From NCBI RefSeq assembly GCF_000023465.1, contig NC_014041.1:5064188-5128187 (forward strand): 64,000 bases of DNA, given 5' to 3'. Below, one piece after another: positions 17,500-24,778 of the stretch (position 1 is the first letter of the stretch; each line of letters begins with the position of its first letter). A program made the position numbers and the translations under genes. The notes under the pieces were generated by a model. That model saw only the letters and a list, made by a program, of their open reading frames with translations. It was not told the DNA's origin and did not search any database. The stretch is from Zunongwangia profunda SM-A87. Lineage in GTDB: Bacteria; Bacteroidota; Bacteroidia; Flavobacteriales; Flavobacteriaceae.

Positions 17500-17575
17500 G
17501 ACCATCGTTCCAGTTTACACCAACGGTTATAATTCATTTCGGCGGGACCTTTGTACACCATTCTTTAACTGAAAA
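17500..17575. repeat. attC-like cassette repeat, copy B (half unit)
   Basis: The core is ACACCAACGGTTATAATTCA followed by TTTCGGCGGGACC and TTGTACACCA. It precedes the 193-residue gene by about 35 bp. Its CAACGG end is complementary to the CCGTTG end of copy A. This is the form I associate with the leading half of Bacteroidota cassette repeats. Confidence 0.45.
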
Positions 17576-17609
17576 CTGTGATTAAAATCTTAAACAAATA
17601 AACACGAAT

Positions 17610-18191
17610 ATGACTGCTACCGAATACCAAGATTATTTGACTCCTACAATGATAGAAAATTTTGGTGATTTAGAAGTTCAAAGTGAATGGAGAGCTTTTC
17701 AAGGTTTACCATATCAATATTGTCCGAGAGTTGATATTGCTGTTGGACCTTTTAATGTTGCTCCTAGTCCCAATCGAACTGAAGAATATAACCAGATTGT
17801 ACGAAGAGATAATATTAGCGAATTCTTGAGAGAAATTTATAATCTACACATAGAGAACATTGGTGATGAATGGCTAAATGAGGTTAGAATTCCTGAATTT
17901 GAAAGAATAATCGAAAAGAATCAAAATGCGCGATGTCTAATTGCTATAGAAATTGAAAATAGTAGCACAAAAAAACATATAATGGGTAGTATGGTCAATG
18001 CTGCTTCACTAGGCAGAATTGGTATCGGAATCGCTTATAATGAAAGTGTATTAAGGACTTTTAGAAGAATGCTTAACTATATGGGATTTCTAAAACGAGT
18101 TGAAAAAAATACTTATGACACTACTAATTTTTTGATTGTAACAAAAGACCAATTTGAAGATATTGTAACTAAAAACTTAGATGAGGAATAA
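17610..18191 (+). CDS. Hypothetical protein, possible PD-(D/E)xK-like fold (193 aa)
   Basis: I do not know a named family for this protein. It has RVDIAVGPF (40-48) and, 70 residues later, CLIAIEIENSSTKKHIMG (109-126). An aspartate on one strand (D42) and an E-x-E plus lysines on the next (E114, E116, K121/K122) resemble the spacing of PD-(D/E)xK nuclease cores, and the following GSMVNAASLGRIGI would be the helix and strand after the active site. That reading is inference. There is no signal peptide or membrane segment. The gene stands alone in the cassette-like region, and its stop is followed directly by a group II intron remnant. Confidence 0.7.
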   Translation: MTATEYQDYLTPTMIENFGDLEVQSEWRAFQGLPYQYCPRVDIAVGPFNVAPSPNRTEEYNQIVRRDNISEFLREIYNLHIENIGDEWLNEVRIPEFERIIEKNQNARCLIAIEIENSSTKKHIMGSMVNAASLGRIGIGIAYNESVLRTFRRMLNYMGFLKRVEKNTYDTTNFLIVTKDQFEDIVTKNLDEE

Positions 18192-18202
18192 TAAACAGTG
18201 TA

Positions 18203-18590
18203 CAATCGAGTGGATGAGTACGCCAACAAATAACGGAGTGCACCCCTCACACTACCGTACGTACGCGGTTCATATACGGCGGTTCATCATCCATCTTTTC
18301 AATCACTCTTTACTCCAATTGAAACTATTCCATACTTTAAGTAATAGACTACACACTTTCTAAGGAATCGGCCACCCTTTAAAGAAAATCTATGCTCCTA
18401 TTCTAATTTCCGAAAGGACAATGTTCAGTACTTCTCCATGTGTGAGACCTGTGCAATATTTTACACCTCGTCACTTTGAATACAACGACTTCGGCTGGCT
18501 TCAAAAGATTTTTAAATCTTTTCAGTTAAAGAATTACATAAATTTTCTTAAAAAACCTATTCATAACCACTCCACTCGATTTTATTTTAA
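18203..18590 (-). mobile_element. Degraded ORF-less group II intron
   Basis: On the minus strand a hairpin made of AACCGCCGTA and TACGGTAGT (18253-18285 region) is followed by GTGTGAGGGGTGCACTCC and then an end CATCCACTCGAT. This is the layout of domains V and VI and the 3' boundary of bacterial group II introns as I remember it. The upstream part (GACGAGGTGTAAAATATTGC, then CTGAACATTGTCC) also looks like intron RNA. No reverse transcriptase frame survives. The two short open frames here, at 18181-18363 and 18421-18612, are not genes. The 5' limit is uncertain. Confidence 0.5.
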
Positions 18591-18662
18591 AAATAAATCT
18601 CTCTATTTATAGATGGATAATACTTAATAAAATGTTGTACATATGTTGTACCCAAGAAGAAA

Positions 18663-18690
18663 CAAAAAAGCCTTACATCTCTGTAAGGCT
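18663..18690 (-). terminator. Terminator of the tRNA(CAU) gene
   Basis: On the minus strand, AGCCTTACA and TGTAAGGCT form a 9-bp stem around a 4-nt loop, followed by six T residues. It lies 10 bp beyond the tRNA 3' end. Confidence 0.85.
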
Positions 18691-18699
18691 TGATTTTAC

Positions 18700-18776
18700 T
18701 GGTGGTCCCACCTGGGCTCGAACCAGGGACCCCTTGATTATGAGTCAAGTGCTCTAACCAGCTGAGCTATAGGACC
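18700..18776 (-). tRNA. tRNA with CAU anticodon (Ile2 or elongator Met)
   Basis: The minus strand from 18776 folds into a full cloverleaf. The acceptor stem GGTCCTA pairs with TGGGACC (two G-U pairs), a D-loop contains AGCTGGTTAGA, the anticodon stem CTTGA/TCAAG encloses the loop CTCATAA, and the T-arm contains GGTTCGAGCCC. The CCA end is encoded (18702-18700). The CAU anticodon could read Met, or Ile after lysidine modification. The stem is similar to both and I leave it open. It marks the edge between the accessory region on its 3' side and core genes on the other side. Confidence 0.93.
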
Positions 18777-18999
18777 AGTCCATAAATTAATTATGGGTGC
18801 GCAAATTTAGATAAATCCCCGTTATACGCCAAACATTTTTTTAATTTACTCACCAATAAATATTTAATGTTTTGATACTAAATAACCTAGATACAATCCC
18901 ACACGCTATAAAACCCTAAAACCCTTTTACAATATCCAGACAAGCCTCAGGAGATTATCGCCTTTTGTAGGTGTCAGGAAATGAGTTCAGCTAAAAAAA

Positions 19000-19401
19000 T
19001 TAGCGGATTTCCTGGCAAAGTTCGATTAAAACTCCATTGGCATCCTTAGGATGCATAAAGGCCACCAGCTTGCTATCTGCTCCCTGTTTTGGTTGTTCAT
19101 TTAAAAGTCGAAAGCCTTCGTTTTTTAATCTATTGATCTCTGCTTCGATATCATCTACCGCAAAAGCAATATGATGTATGCCCTCCCCTCTTTTCAGAAT
19201 AGATTTTGCAATGGCACTATCGGCTGATGTTGCTGCAAGTAATTCGATCTTACTTTCCCCTATTTCAAAAAAAGAAGTATTTACCCCTTCGCTAAGTACG
19301 GCTTCGGTTTTATAATGTGGTTTTCCCATTACTGCCGCGTAGGTTTTAATGGCAGCTTCAAGATCACTCACGGCAATGCCTATATGTTCTATCTTTTTCA
19401 T
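19000..19401 (-). CDS. mce: Methylmalonyl-CoA epimerase
   Basis: This 133-residue glyoxalase-fold protein interconverts the (R) and (S) forms of methylmalonyl-CoA between methylmalonyl-CoA mutase and propionyl-CoA carboxylation. Two beta-alpha-beta-beta-beta modules are visible. IEHIGIAVSDLEAA (4-17) begins the first with metal ligand H6, and GEGIHHIAFAVDD (72-84) begins the second with the conserved histidine pair. E127 near the C-terminus (GVLIELCQE) would be the other ligand. Length is normal. It stands alone, divergent from rbfA. Confidence 0.92.
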   Translation of the reverse strand: MKKIEHIGIAVSDLEAAIKTYAAVMGKPHYKTEAVLSEGVNTSFFEIGESKIELLAATSADSAIAKSILKRGEGIHHIAFAVDDIEAEINRLKNEGFRLLNEQPKQGADSKLVAFMHPKDANGVLIELCQEIR

Positions 19402-19491
19402 TTCAGTATATTTAATCTCGATTATCGAGCAAAGATGATACTAAAATAATTATTCTTATCTTCAATAAATCTACAGCTAAGTTTAAAGTAC

Positions 19492-19499
19492 TATTTTTG
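19492..19499 (+). promoter_or_regulatory. Bacteroidota -7 promoter element of rbfA
   Basis: TATTTTTG matches TAnnTTTG and ends only 4 bp before the rbfA ATG (19504). Transcription would begin at or next to the start codon, so the mRNA may be leaderless. I see no clear -33 TTG. Confidence 0.45.
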
Positions 19500-19503
19500 C
19501 AAC

Positions 19504-19896
19504 ATGGAAACAAACAGACAGAAAAAAATAGGAGGCGTTTTGCAGAAAGATCTGGCAGAAATCTTAAATAACAATTTAAGGGATGCCGGGATCAATGGAA
19601 TTTTAATTTCTGTTTCTAAAGTTAAAGTAACTACAGATCTTAGCATTGCCAAAGCCTATCTAAGCGTATTTCCGCAGAAACACGCCGGTGATATTTTAAC
19701 CGAATTAAACGAAGTTAAATCTAAAATAAAACATCAAATGGCATTACGTACCAAAAATCAGCTACGTAAAATGCCCGATCTTAGCTTTTTTATCGACGAC
19801 TCTTTAGAATATATCGAGAACATCGAAAAATCGATGAAAGGCGATGAGAACCCAATTAGCAATCCAGATCTATTAGACCGCAGGAAAAAGTCATAG
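19504..19896 (+). CDS. rbfA: 30S ribosome-binding factor RbfA
   Basis: This 130-residue assembly factor binds immature 30S subunits and helps maturation of the 16S rRNA 5' region. The N-terminus METNRQKKIGGVLQKDLAEI and the central ISVSKVKVTTDLSIAKAYLSV have the KH-like fold pattern of RbfA, and MALRTKNQLRKMPDLSFFID matches the conserved C-terminal strand. It is followed one base later by an ABC-transporter permease gene, so they form an operon, an arrangement common in this group. Confidence 0.95.
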   Translation: METNRQKKIGGVLQKDLAEILNNNLRDAGINGILISVSKVKVTTDLSIAKAYLSVFPQKHAGDILTELNEVKSKIKHQMALRTKNQLRKMPDLSFFIDDSLEYIENIEKSMKGDENPISNPDLLDRRKKS

Positions 19897-19897
19897 C

Positions 19898-21094
19898 TTG
19901 AAATTCCCTTTTTACATCGCCAAACGCTACCTGTTTTCTAAAAGCAGTAATAATGCGATTAATATTATCACCATAATCGCTGCTATTGGCGTTTTTGCCG
20001 GTGCTTTTTCTTTATTTATAGTACTATCCGGATTCTCCGGACTTCGGGAATTTAGTCTTGCTTTTGCCAATGAGTTTGATCCCGACTTAAAAGTGATTCC
20101 TAAAACAGGGAAAACCATCACTTTTTCTAAAAATCTGGAAGAAGAATTCGCTAAAATCGATGGCATTGCAAACTATAGCAAAACAATCGAAGAACGGGTT
20201 TTCCTGGAATATAAAGAAAAAACAGCCTGGGCGTTTATAAAAGGGGTAGATGAAAGGTATCAACAGGTTACGGTTATCGACAGCTCTGTAGATGGCACCT
20301 GGTTTACCTCTTCTGAACCACAGGTGGTAATTGGTGCGGATATTTCCCGAAAACTAAATCCCGGGATTTTTAATTATAACCGACCTATGCGGTTAATAGT
20401 TCCTAAACCTGGAAAAGGACAGGTAACCAATCCTGCCGATGCTTTTAACCAAAAAAGTGTGGTGGTAAGTGGGATTTATAATATCAATTCAGACCTTAAC
20501 GATAAATACGTTTTCTCGAATATCGCTTTTGCACAAAGCCTTTTAGATTTAGATAAAAACACCTACAGCGCCATAGAGGTTAAATTAACCGCGGAAGCTG
20601 ACGCCGAAAAAGTAAAAGCCGCGATCTTGAAATTGTTTGGCAATTCGGTTGAAATACGAACCCGTGCGCAGCTTAACGATGTGCTCTACAAAATGCTAAA
20701 TACCGAAAACCTTGCGGTATACCTGATTTTTACACTGGTTCTAATTATCGCATTGTTCAATGTGGTAGGATCGATTATTATGGTTATTCTCGATAAAAAA
20801 GAGAACATTAAAACCCTGCAAAGTCTGGGCGCGTCGCCAGGCCAAATCAAAAATATCTTCTTTACCCAGGGCATGTTAATGTGTAGTATTGGCGGGGCTA
20901 TCGGACTTTTATGTGCGATCTTTCTTATCTACCTGCAAATGCAGTTTGATCTGGTAATGATTACCCCAAGCTTAGCTTATCCCGTAACTATTGAAATCAG
21001 TAATATTCTAACCGTCATCCTTACTATTGGTATACTTGGTTTATTTGCCTCTTTCCTCGCCGCAGGTCGCAGTAAAAAAGCTTTAGAAGAATAG
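19898..21094 (+). CDS. LolC/LolE-family lipoprotein-releasing permease
   Basis: This 398-residue FtsX-type permease has one N-terminal membrane segment (about 22-46), a large periplasmic domain (about 47-265) and three C-terminal segments (about 270-295, 320-345, 365-388). The opening FYIAKRYLFSKSSNNAINII is the characteristic start of LolC/E proteins, which extract lipoproteins from the inner membrane with the LolD ATPase. The start is TTG at 19898-19900, chosen because it follows the rbfA stop by one base and gives the family N-terminus. No LolD is in the window. Confidence 0.9.
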   Translation: MKFPFYIAKRYLFSKSSNNAINIITIIAAIGVFAGAFSLFIVLSGFSGLREFSLAFANEFDPDLKVIPKTGKTITFSKNLEEEFAKIDGIANYSKTIEERVFLEYKEKTAWAFIKGVDERYQQVTVIDSSVDGTWFTSSEPQVVIGADISRKLNPGIFNYNRPMRLIVPKPGKGQVTNPADAFNQKSVVVSGIYNINSDLNDKYVFSNIAFAQSLLDLDKNTYSAIEVKLTAEADAEKVKAAILKLFGNSVEIRTRAQLNDVLYKMLNTENLAVYLIFTLVLIIALFNVVGSIIMVILDKKENIKTLQSLGASPGQIKNIFFTQGMLMCSIGGAIGLLCAIFLIYLQMQFDLVMITPSLAYPVTIEISNILTVILTIGILGLFASFLAAGRSKKALEE

Positions 21095-21104
21095 TAACGA
21101 ATGT

Positions 21105-21557
21105 TTATTCTCCTTCGTACATAGCAGGAGTAACATCTATATTAGTTATAAATTCACCATTTTTATCGAAATAGTTATAACTCATCGTGATTTTATGCTT
21201 TCTAAATTCTTTTAAATCAGAAGAAGTTTTTACACTTTTCGTAAGATTTGGTTTCATGTAGTTATTAAATTCTTCAGAATTTATTTCACTTTTTTCCAAA
21301 TTCAATAAAGTATAGTGGTACTTAAAAATTTTATCTGAAACCGTCGAAGCACTATCCAGACGGGTATCCTCATCTATTTGCTGTGGAGAAATTTCATTAA
21401 GTTCTTGGGCAGCATCCTTAAGTTTATCCTCTAAATTAGCATCAAAAAATAAATATTGCACTGCAAAATAAGCCACAATAAAGGAAATCCCAAAGGTAAT
21501 TCCTTTAATCACTTTTTGTTTGGTAGTTGTTTGTTCTTCTGTTTTCATATTATCCAA
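21105..21557 (-). CDS. Hypothetical membrane-anchored protein (150 aa)
   Basis: I do not recognise a family. After a short polar N-terminus, a hydrophobic segment at about 21-38 (ITFGISFIVAYFAVQYLFF) anchors the protein, and the remaining 110 residues are charged and probably outside the cytoplasm. It contains helical (LEDKLKDAAQELNEI) and strand-like (KHKITMSYNYFDKNGEFI) parts. It is convergent with the permease gene (10 bp between stops). Its start faces the large repeat field, so any promoter lies in or next to repeats. Confidence 0.75.
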   Translation of the reverse strand: MDNMKTEEQTTTKQKVIKGITFGISFIVAYFAVQYLFFDANLEDKLKDAAQELNEISPQQIDEDTRLDSASTVSDKIFKYHYTLLNLEKSEINSEEFNNYMKPNLTKSVKTSSDLKEFRKHKITMSYNYFDKNGEFITNIDVTPAMYEGE

Positions 21558-22042
21558 TACTAACGGGTGGTTTAAATTTAAAAACTTCCATCCTGTTTAT
21601 TCCTGATTCTCTCGTATATTTTCTAGACTTTCACTAAAAAAAGATTTCTCCATTTCGCTACGCTTCAGTCGAAATGACAACCTTTAGAATGCAATGTTTA
21701 AGGTTTAAAGTTCAAGGTTTTAAAGTTTTATCCAGCGTCTTGTAGATTCTAGATTCTAACAGTCTAGCAGGTCTATATTTAGAACTTTACAGTTTACGGT
21801 ATACAGCAATCAGATTTCAGAAGTACATTCAAAATTCAGCATTTAAAATTCAACATTTTAATCTTGACTCCTGGTTCTTGCGTCTATTCTCTCTTTTCTA
21901 GGTTCTAACTAAAAAGATCTCTCCACAAGGTCGAGATGACACCTTTTGCGTTCAAAACTCAACATTTTAACCCTGACTCCTGGTTCTTGCTTCTTGTCTC
22001 TGACTTTTCTACTTTCTAACTTTGATACTTTCAACTTCTATT

Positions 22043-22221
22043 GATGTTTTTTCTTTTTTCCATTGACGAAAAAAGAAACAAAAAAGTCTAGGCTTACGAA
22101 CCTTGCTCTAAATTGTACATTCGGAAGCTAAATTTTAGGAACTCGCTTCGCTCAAACAGCCTAAAATTTTAACGCTTCTCTCATTTTCAATTTCACGATC
22201 AATCTTCGATAGGCCATTACT
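22043..22221 (-). repeat. Conserved hairpin element, copy 1
   Basis: A unit with the terminal hairpin TTTCTTTTTTC/GAAAAAAGAAA, then AAGCCTAGAC on the minus strand, a stem around AACTCGCTTCGCTCAAACAG, and ATAGGCCATTA at the end. I remember closely similar elements in other Flavobacteriia. Copies also occur at 22736-22947 and, inverted, at 36808-36993. Confidence 0.7.
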
Positions 22222-22735
22222 AACTCAAAATTCAGCATTTAAAATTCAACATTTTAATCCTGAGTCTCGGGTCTTGTTTCTTTTGGTCTATTTTCCCTAT
22301 TCTAATAGCGAAGCATCTAAATTTAGGATACAAATTATCATTTCCTAAGATTTTGTCATTTCGAGCGCAATGAAATGAAGTCGAGAAATCTCAATCAACT
22401 AGATTTCTCCATTTCGCTTCGCTTCAGTCGAAATGACAACCTTTGGAGTTCAATGTTTAAGGTTTAAAGTTCAAGGTTTCAAAAGTTATTGTATTGAGAA
22501 GTCTGTTTTCAGTATACAGTTTACATATACAGCCATTCAAAATTCAAAATTTTTGTCTTGTTTCCTGATTCTCTCGTCTATTCTCTCTTTTCTAGGTTCT
22601 AACTAAAAAGATCTCTCCACAAGGTCGAGATGACACCTTTTGCGTTCAAAACTCAACATTTTAACCCTGACTCCTGGTTCTTGCGTCTTGTCTCTGACTT
22701 TTCTACTTTCTAACTTTGATACTTTCAACTTCTAT

Positions 22736-22947
22736 TGATGTTTTTTCTTTTTTCCATATGCATTCCTCTCCCTACAGTCGTCGGATGCAATAAAAAGAAA
22801 CAAAAAAGTCTAGGCTTACGAACCTTGCTCTAAATTGTACATTCGGAAGCTAAATTTTAGGAACTCGCTTCGCTCAAACAGCCTAAAATTTTAACGCTTC
22901 TCTCATTTTCAATTTCACGAGCAATCTTCGATAGGCCATTACTAACT
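22736..22947 (-). repeat. Conserved hairpin element, copy 2 with altered loop
   Basis: Nearly identical to copy 1, except that the loop of the T-rich/A-rich hairpin (six bases in copy 1) is replaced by about 34 bases (ATGCATTCCTCTCC...GGATGCAAT) that themselves carry short inverted ends. Confidence 0.65.
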
Positions 22948-23355
22948 CAAAATTCAACATTGAGAATTCAACATTTTAATCCTGACTCTTGGCTCTTGCT
23001 TCTTTTGATCTATTTTCTCTACTCTAATAGCGGAGCATCTAAATTTAGGATACAAATTATCATTTCCGAAGATTTTGTCATTTCGAGCGCAATGAAATGA
23101 AGTCGAGAAATCTCAATCAACTAGATTTCTCCATTTCGCTATGCTTCAGTCGAAATGACAACCTTTAGAATGCTATGTTTAAGGTTCAAAAGTTGTTGTA
23201 TCTAGAAGTCTGTTTTCAATATACAGTTTACATTGTACAGCCATTGAAAATTCAAAATTCAGCATTCAAAATTCAACATTTTAATCCAGACTCCTGGTTC
23301 TTGCGTCTTGTCTCTCACTTTTCTCTTTCCAACTTTGTACTTTCTAACTCAAACC

Positions 23356-24348
23356 TCAAACAAACTCATATCCCGCGAAATCTCTTTCAACCTCATCAAA
23401 AGCGGCAAAAACATCGGCAGCATCGTCGCTGGTGACCATTTTCATACGATATTCTTTAAAATGGGGTATGCCTTTAAAATAGTTGGTATAATGCCTTCTG
23501 GTTTCAAAAACTCCAAGCTTCTCCCCTTTCCAGTCGATCGACATCTGTAAATGCTTTCTTGCGGCCTCCACACGTTCCTGTAAAGTAGGTGGTGACAAAT
23601 GCTCGCCGGTCTTAAAATAATGCTTTACTTCTCTAAAAAACCAGGGATTCCCAATACTAGCCCGACCGATCATGGCCCCGTCCAAACCATATTGATCACG
23701 CATTTCTACGGCTTTTTCAGGCGTATCTACATCTCCGTTTCCAAAAACCGGAATATGCATTCTGGGATTGTTTTTCACGTCGGCAATTGGTTTCCAGTCG
23801 GCCACACCTTTATACATCTGGGCTCTGGTTCTTCCGTGGATAGAAATCGCCTTACATCCAACATCCTGTAAGCGTTCAGCAACCTCCATAATCTTAATCG
23901 AATCGTGATCCCAGCCCAAACGCGTTTTTACGGTAATGGGTAAATTAGTATGCTTTACCATGGCTTTGGTTAAAGAAACCATCAAATCAACATCCTTTAG
24001 AATACCTGCACCGGCACCTTTAGAGACCACCTTTTTAACCGGGCAGCCAAAGTTAATATCGATAATATCAGGACCTGATTTTTCTACAATTTCAACAGAT
24101 TCCAGCATTGATTCCAAATTCGCACCAAAAATCTGAATTCCTACCGGACGCTCTTTTTCATAAATATCCAGTTTCATCACACTTTTAGCCGCATCCCTAA
24201 TCAAACCTTCAGAAGAGATAAATTCTGTATACACCACATCTGCACCCTGCTCCTTACATAAGGCTCTAAACGGTGGATCACTCACATCTTCCATCGGTGC
24301 TAAAAGCAATGGAAACTCTCCTACATCTATATCTCCTATTTTTGCCAC
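23356..24348 (-). CDS. dusB: tRNA-dihydrouridine synthase (DusB-type)
   Basis: This flavoprotein reduces specific uridines in tRNA D-loops. Visible are LLLAPMEDVSDPPFRALC (FMN-binding start), YTEFISSEGL, the active-site INFGCPVKKVVSKGAGAGIL with its conserved cysteine, and later VFGNGDVDTPEKA and DGAMIGRASIGNPWFF, all standard for DusB. I chose GTG at 24348-24346 as start (VAKIGDIDVGEFPLLLAP), since family members begin with this segment; an upstream TTG at 24372 would add eight residues. The 3' end runs directly into repeat field 1. Confidence 0.93.
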   Translation of the reverse strand: MAKIGDIDVGEFPLLLAPMEDVSDPPFRALCKEQGADVVYTEFISSEGLIRDAAKSVMKLDIYEKERPVGIQIFGANLESMLESVEIVEKSGPDIIDINFGCPVKKVVSKGAGAGILKDVDLMVSLTKAMVKHTNLPITVKTRLGWDHDSIKIMEVAERLQDVGCKAISIHGRTRAQMYKGVADWKPIADVKNNPRMHIPVFGNGDVDTPEKAVEMRDQYGLDGAMIGRASIGNPWFFREVKHYFKTGEHLSPPTLQERVEAARKHLQMSIDWKGEKLGVFETRRHYTNYFKGIPHFKEYRMKMVTSDDAADVFAAFDEVERDFAGYEFV

Positions 24349-24778
24349 AATCTTTTGATTTAGAAAGTGCAAAATTACTAAATAAGATTGAACAATTTAA
24401 AATTCAGCTAAACTACCTCTGGGTAAACCTCTGAGGCATTTCTTAGGAACAATTTTTTATTTCGAGATATCCAGATCCTGATAGCTATAGGGATCGGGAA
24501 TCGAGCATTTCATCTCCACTATCGAGCAAAGCTTATTCCAATTCCTTTACAACATGTACAACATACTTCAGTAAGGTTTTTGGATACCATGCAATAATCA
24601 AGAACCTCGGGGAATTACCCCCTCAATGATGGATTAAAAGGATACCTTTGCACTGTTGAATGGACAACAAATTCTTCAGAAAAAAAGAAAGCAAAAATCA
24701 ACAATTTCAGCAGCCATTGTTATGAGCTTTAAGTTGAAAATTCAAAAAATATCACCGAATAAAACGCTCCATAAGCAA
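24349..24778. repeat. Intergenic DNA with a diverged repeat shared with 42.4 kb
   Basis: No gene is seen. From about 24418 to 24640 the sequence shares blocks with 42366-42486: GAGGCATTT, a poly-T stretch ending TTTATTTCGAG, ATCGAG, and CCTCGGGGAATTACCCCCTC followed by AATGATGGATTAAAA. The second copy reads CCTAGAGGAATTAAACCCTC and then AATGAGGGATTAAAA. In both places the element lies at the 3' side of a minus-strand gene. Confidence 0.55.

Larger units (their letters stand above)
21600..23350. repeat. Mosaic repeat field 1 (about 1.75 kb)
   Basis: The field is built from recurring modules, repeated about three times with periods near 760 and 722 bp. Modules are: (a) hairpins with outer arms GTCATTTCGA/TCGAAATGAC and inner arms GAGAAATCT/AGATTTCTC, for example the 83-bp pair at 22355-22437; (b) AAGGTTTAAAGTTCAAGGTT; (c) ATTCAAAATTCAACATTTTA followed by CTCCTGGTTCTTG; (d) TAATAGCGAAGCATCTAAAT; (e) a larger conserved hairpin element (22043-22221 and 22736-22947). 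Open frames here are not genes. It lies downstream of dusB, and the same modules return at 35.9, 44.3, 54.3 and 55.9 kb. Confidence 0.9.

Noticed and set aside
18217..18240. Third attC-like repeat (GCCAACAAATAACGG)
   Set aside because: It could equally be part of domain VI of the intron remnant, so it was not listed as a separate copy.
18181..18612. Two plus-strand frames of 60 and 63 codons
   Set aside because: They lie antisense to the group II intron-like remnant and have no coding character; one overlaps the end of the 193-residue gene.
21600..23350. CRISPR array
   Set aside because: Repeats are long, mosaic and not evenly spaced by unique spacers, and no cas genes are present.
23175..23550. 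Plus-strand frames across the end of the repeat field and dusB
   Set aside because: They consist of translated repeats or are antisense to dusB.
24349..24372. TTG start for DusB at 24372
   Set aside because: The extra residues are not typical of DusB, and GTG at 24348 gives the usual family N-terminus.
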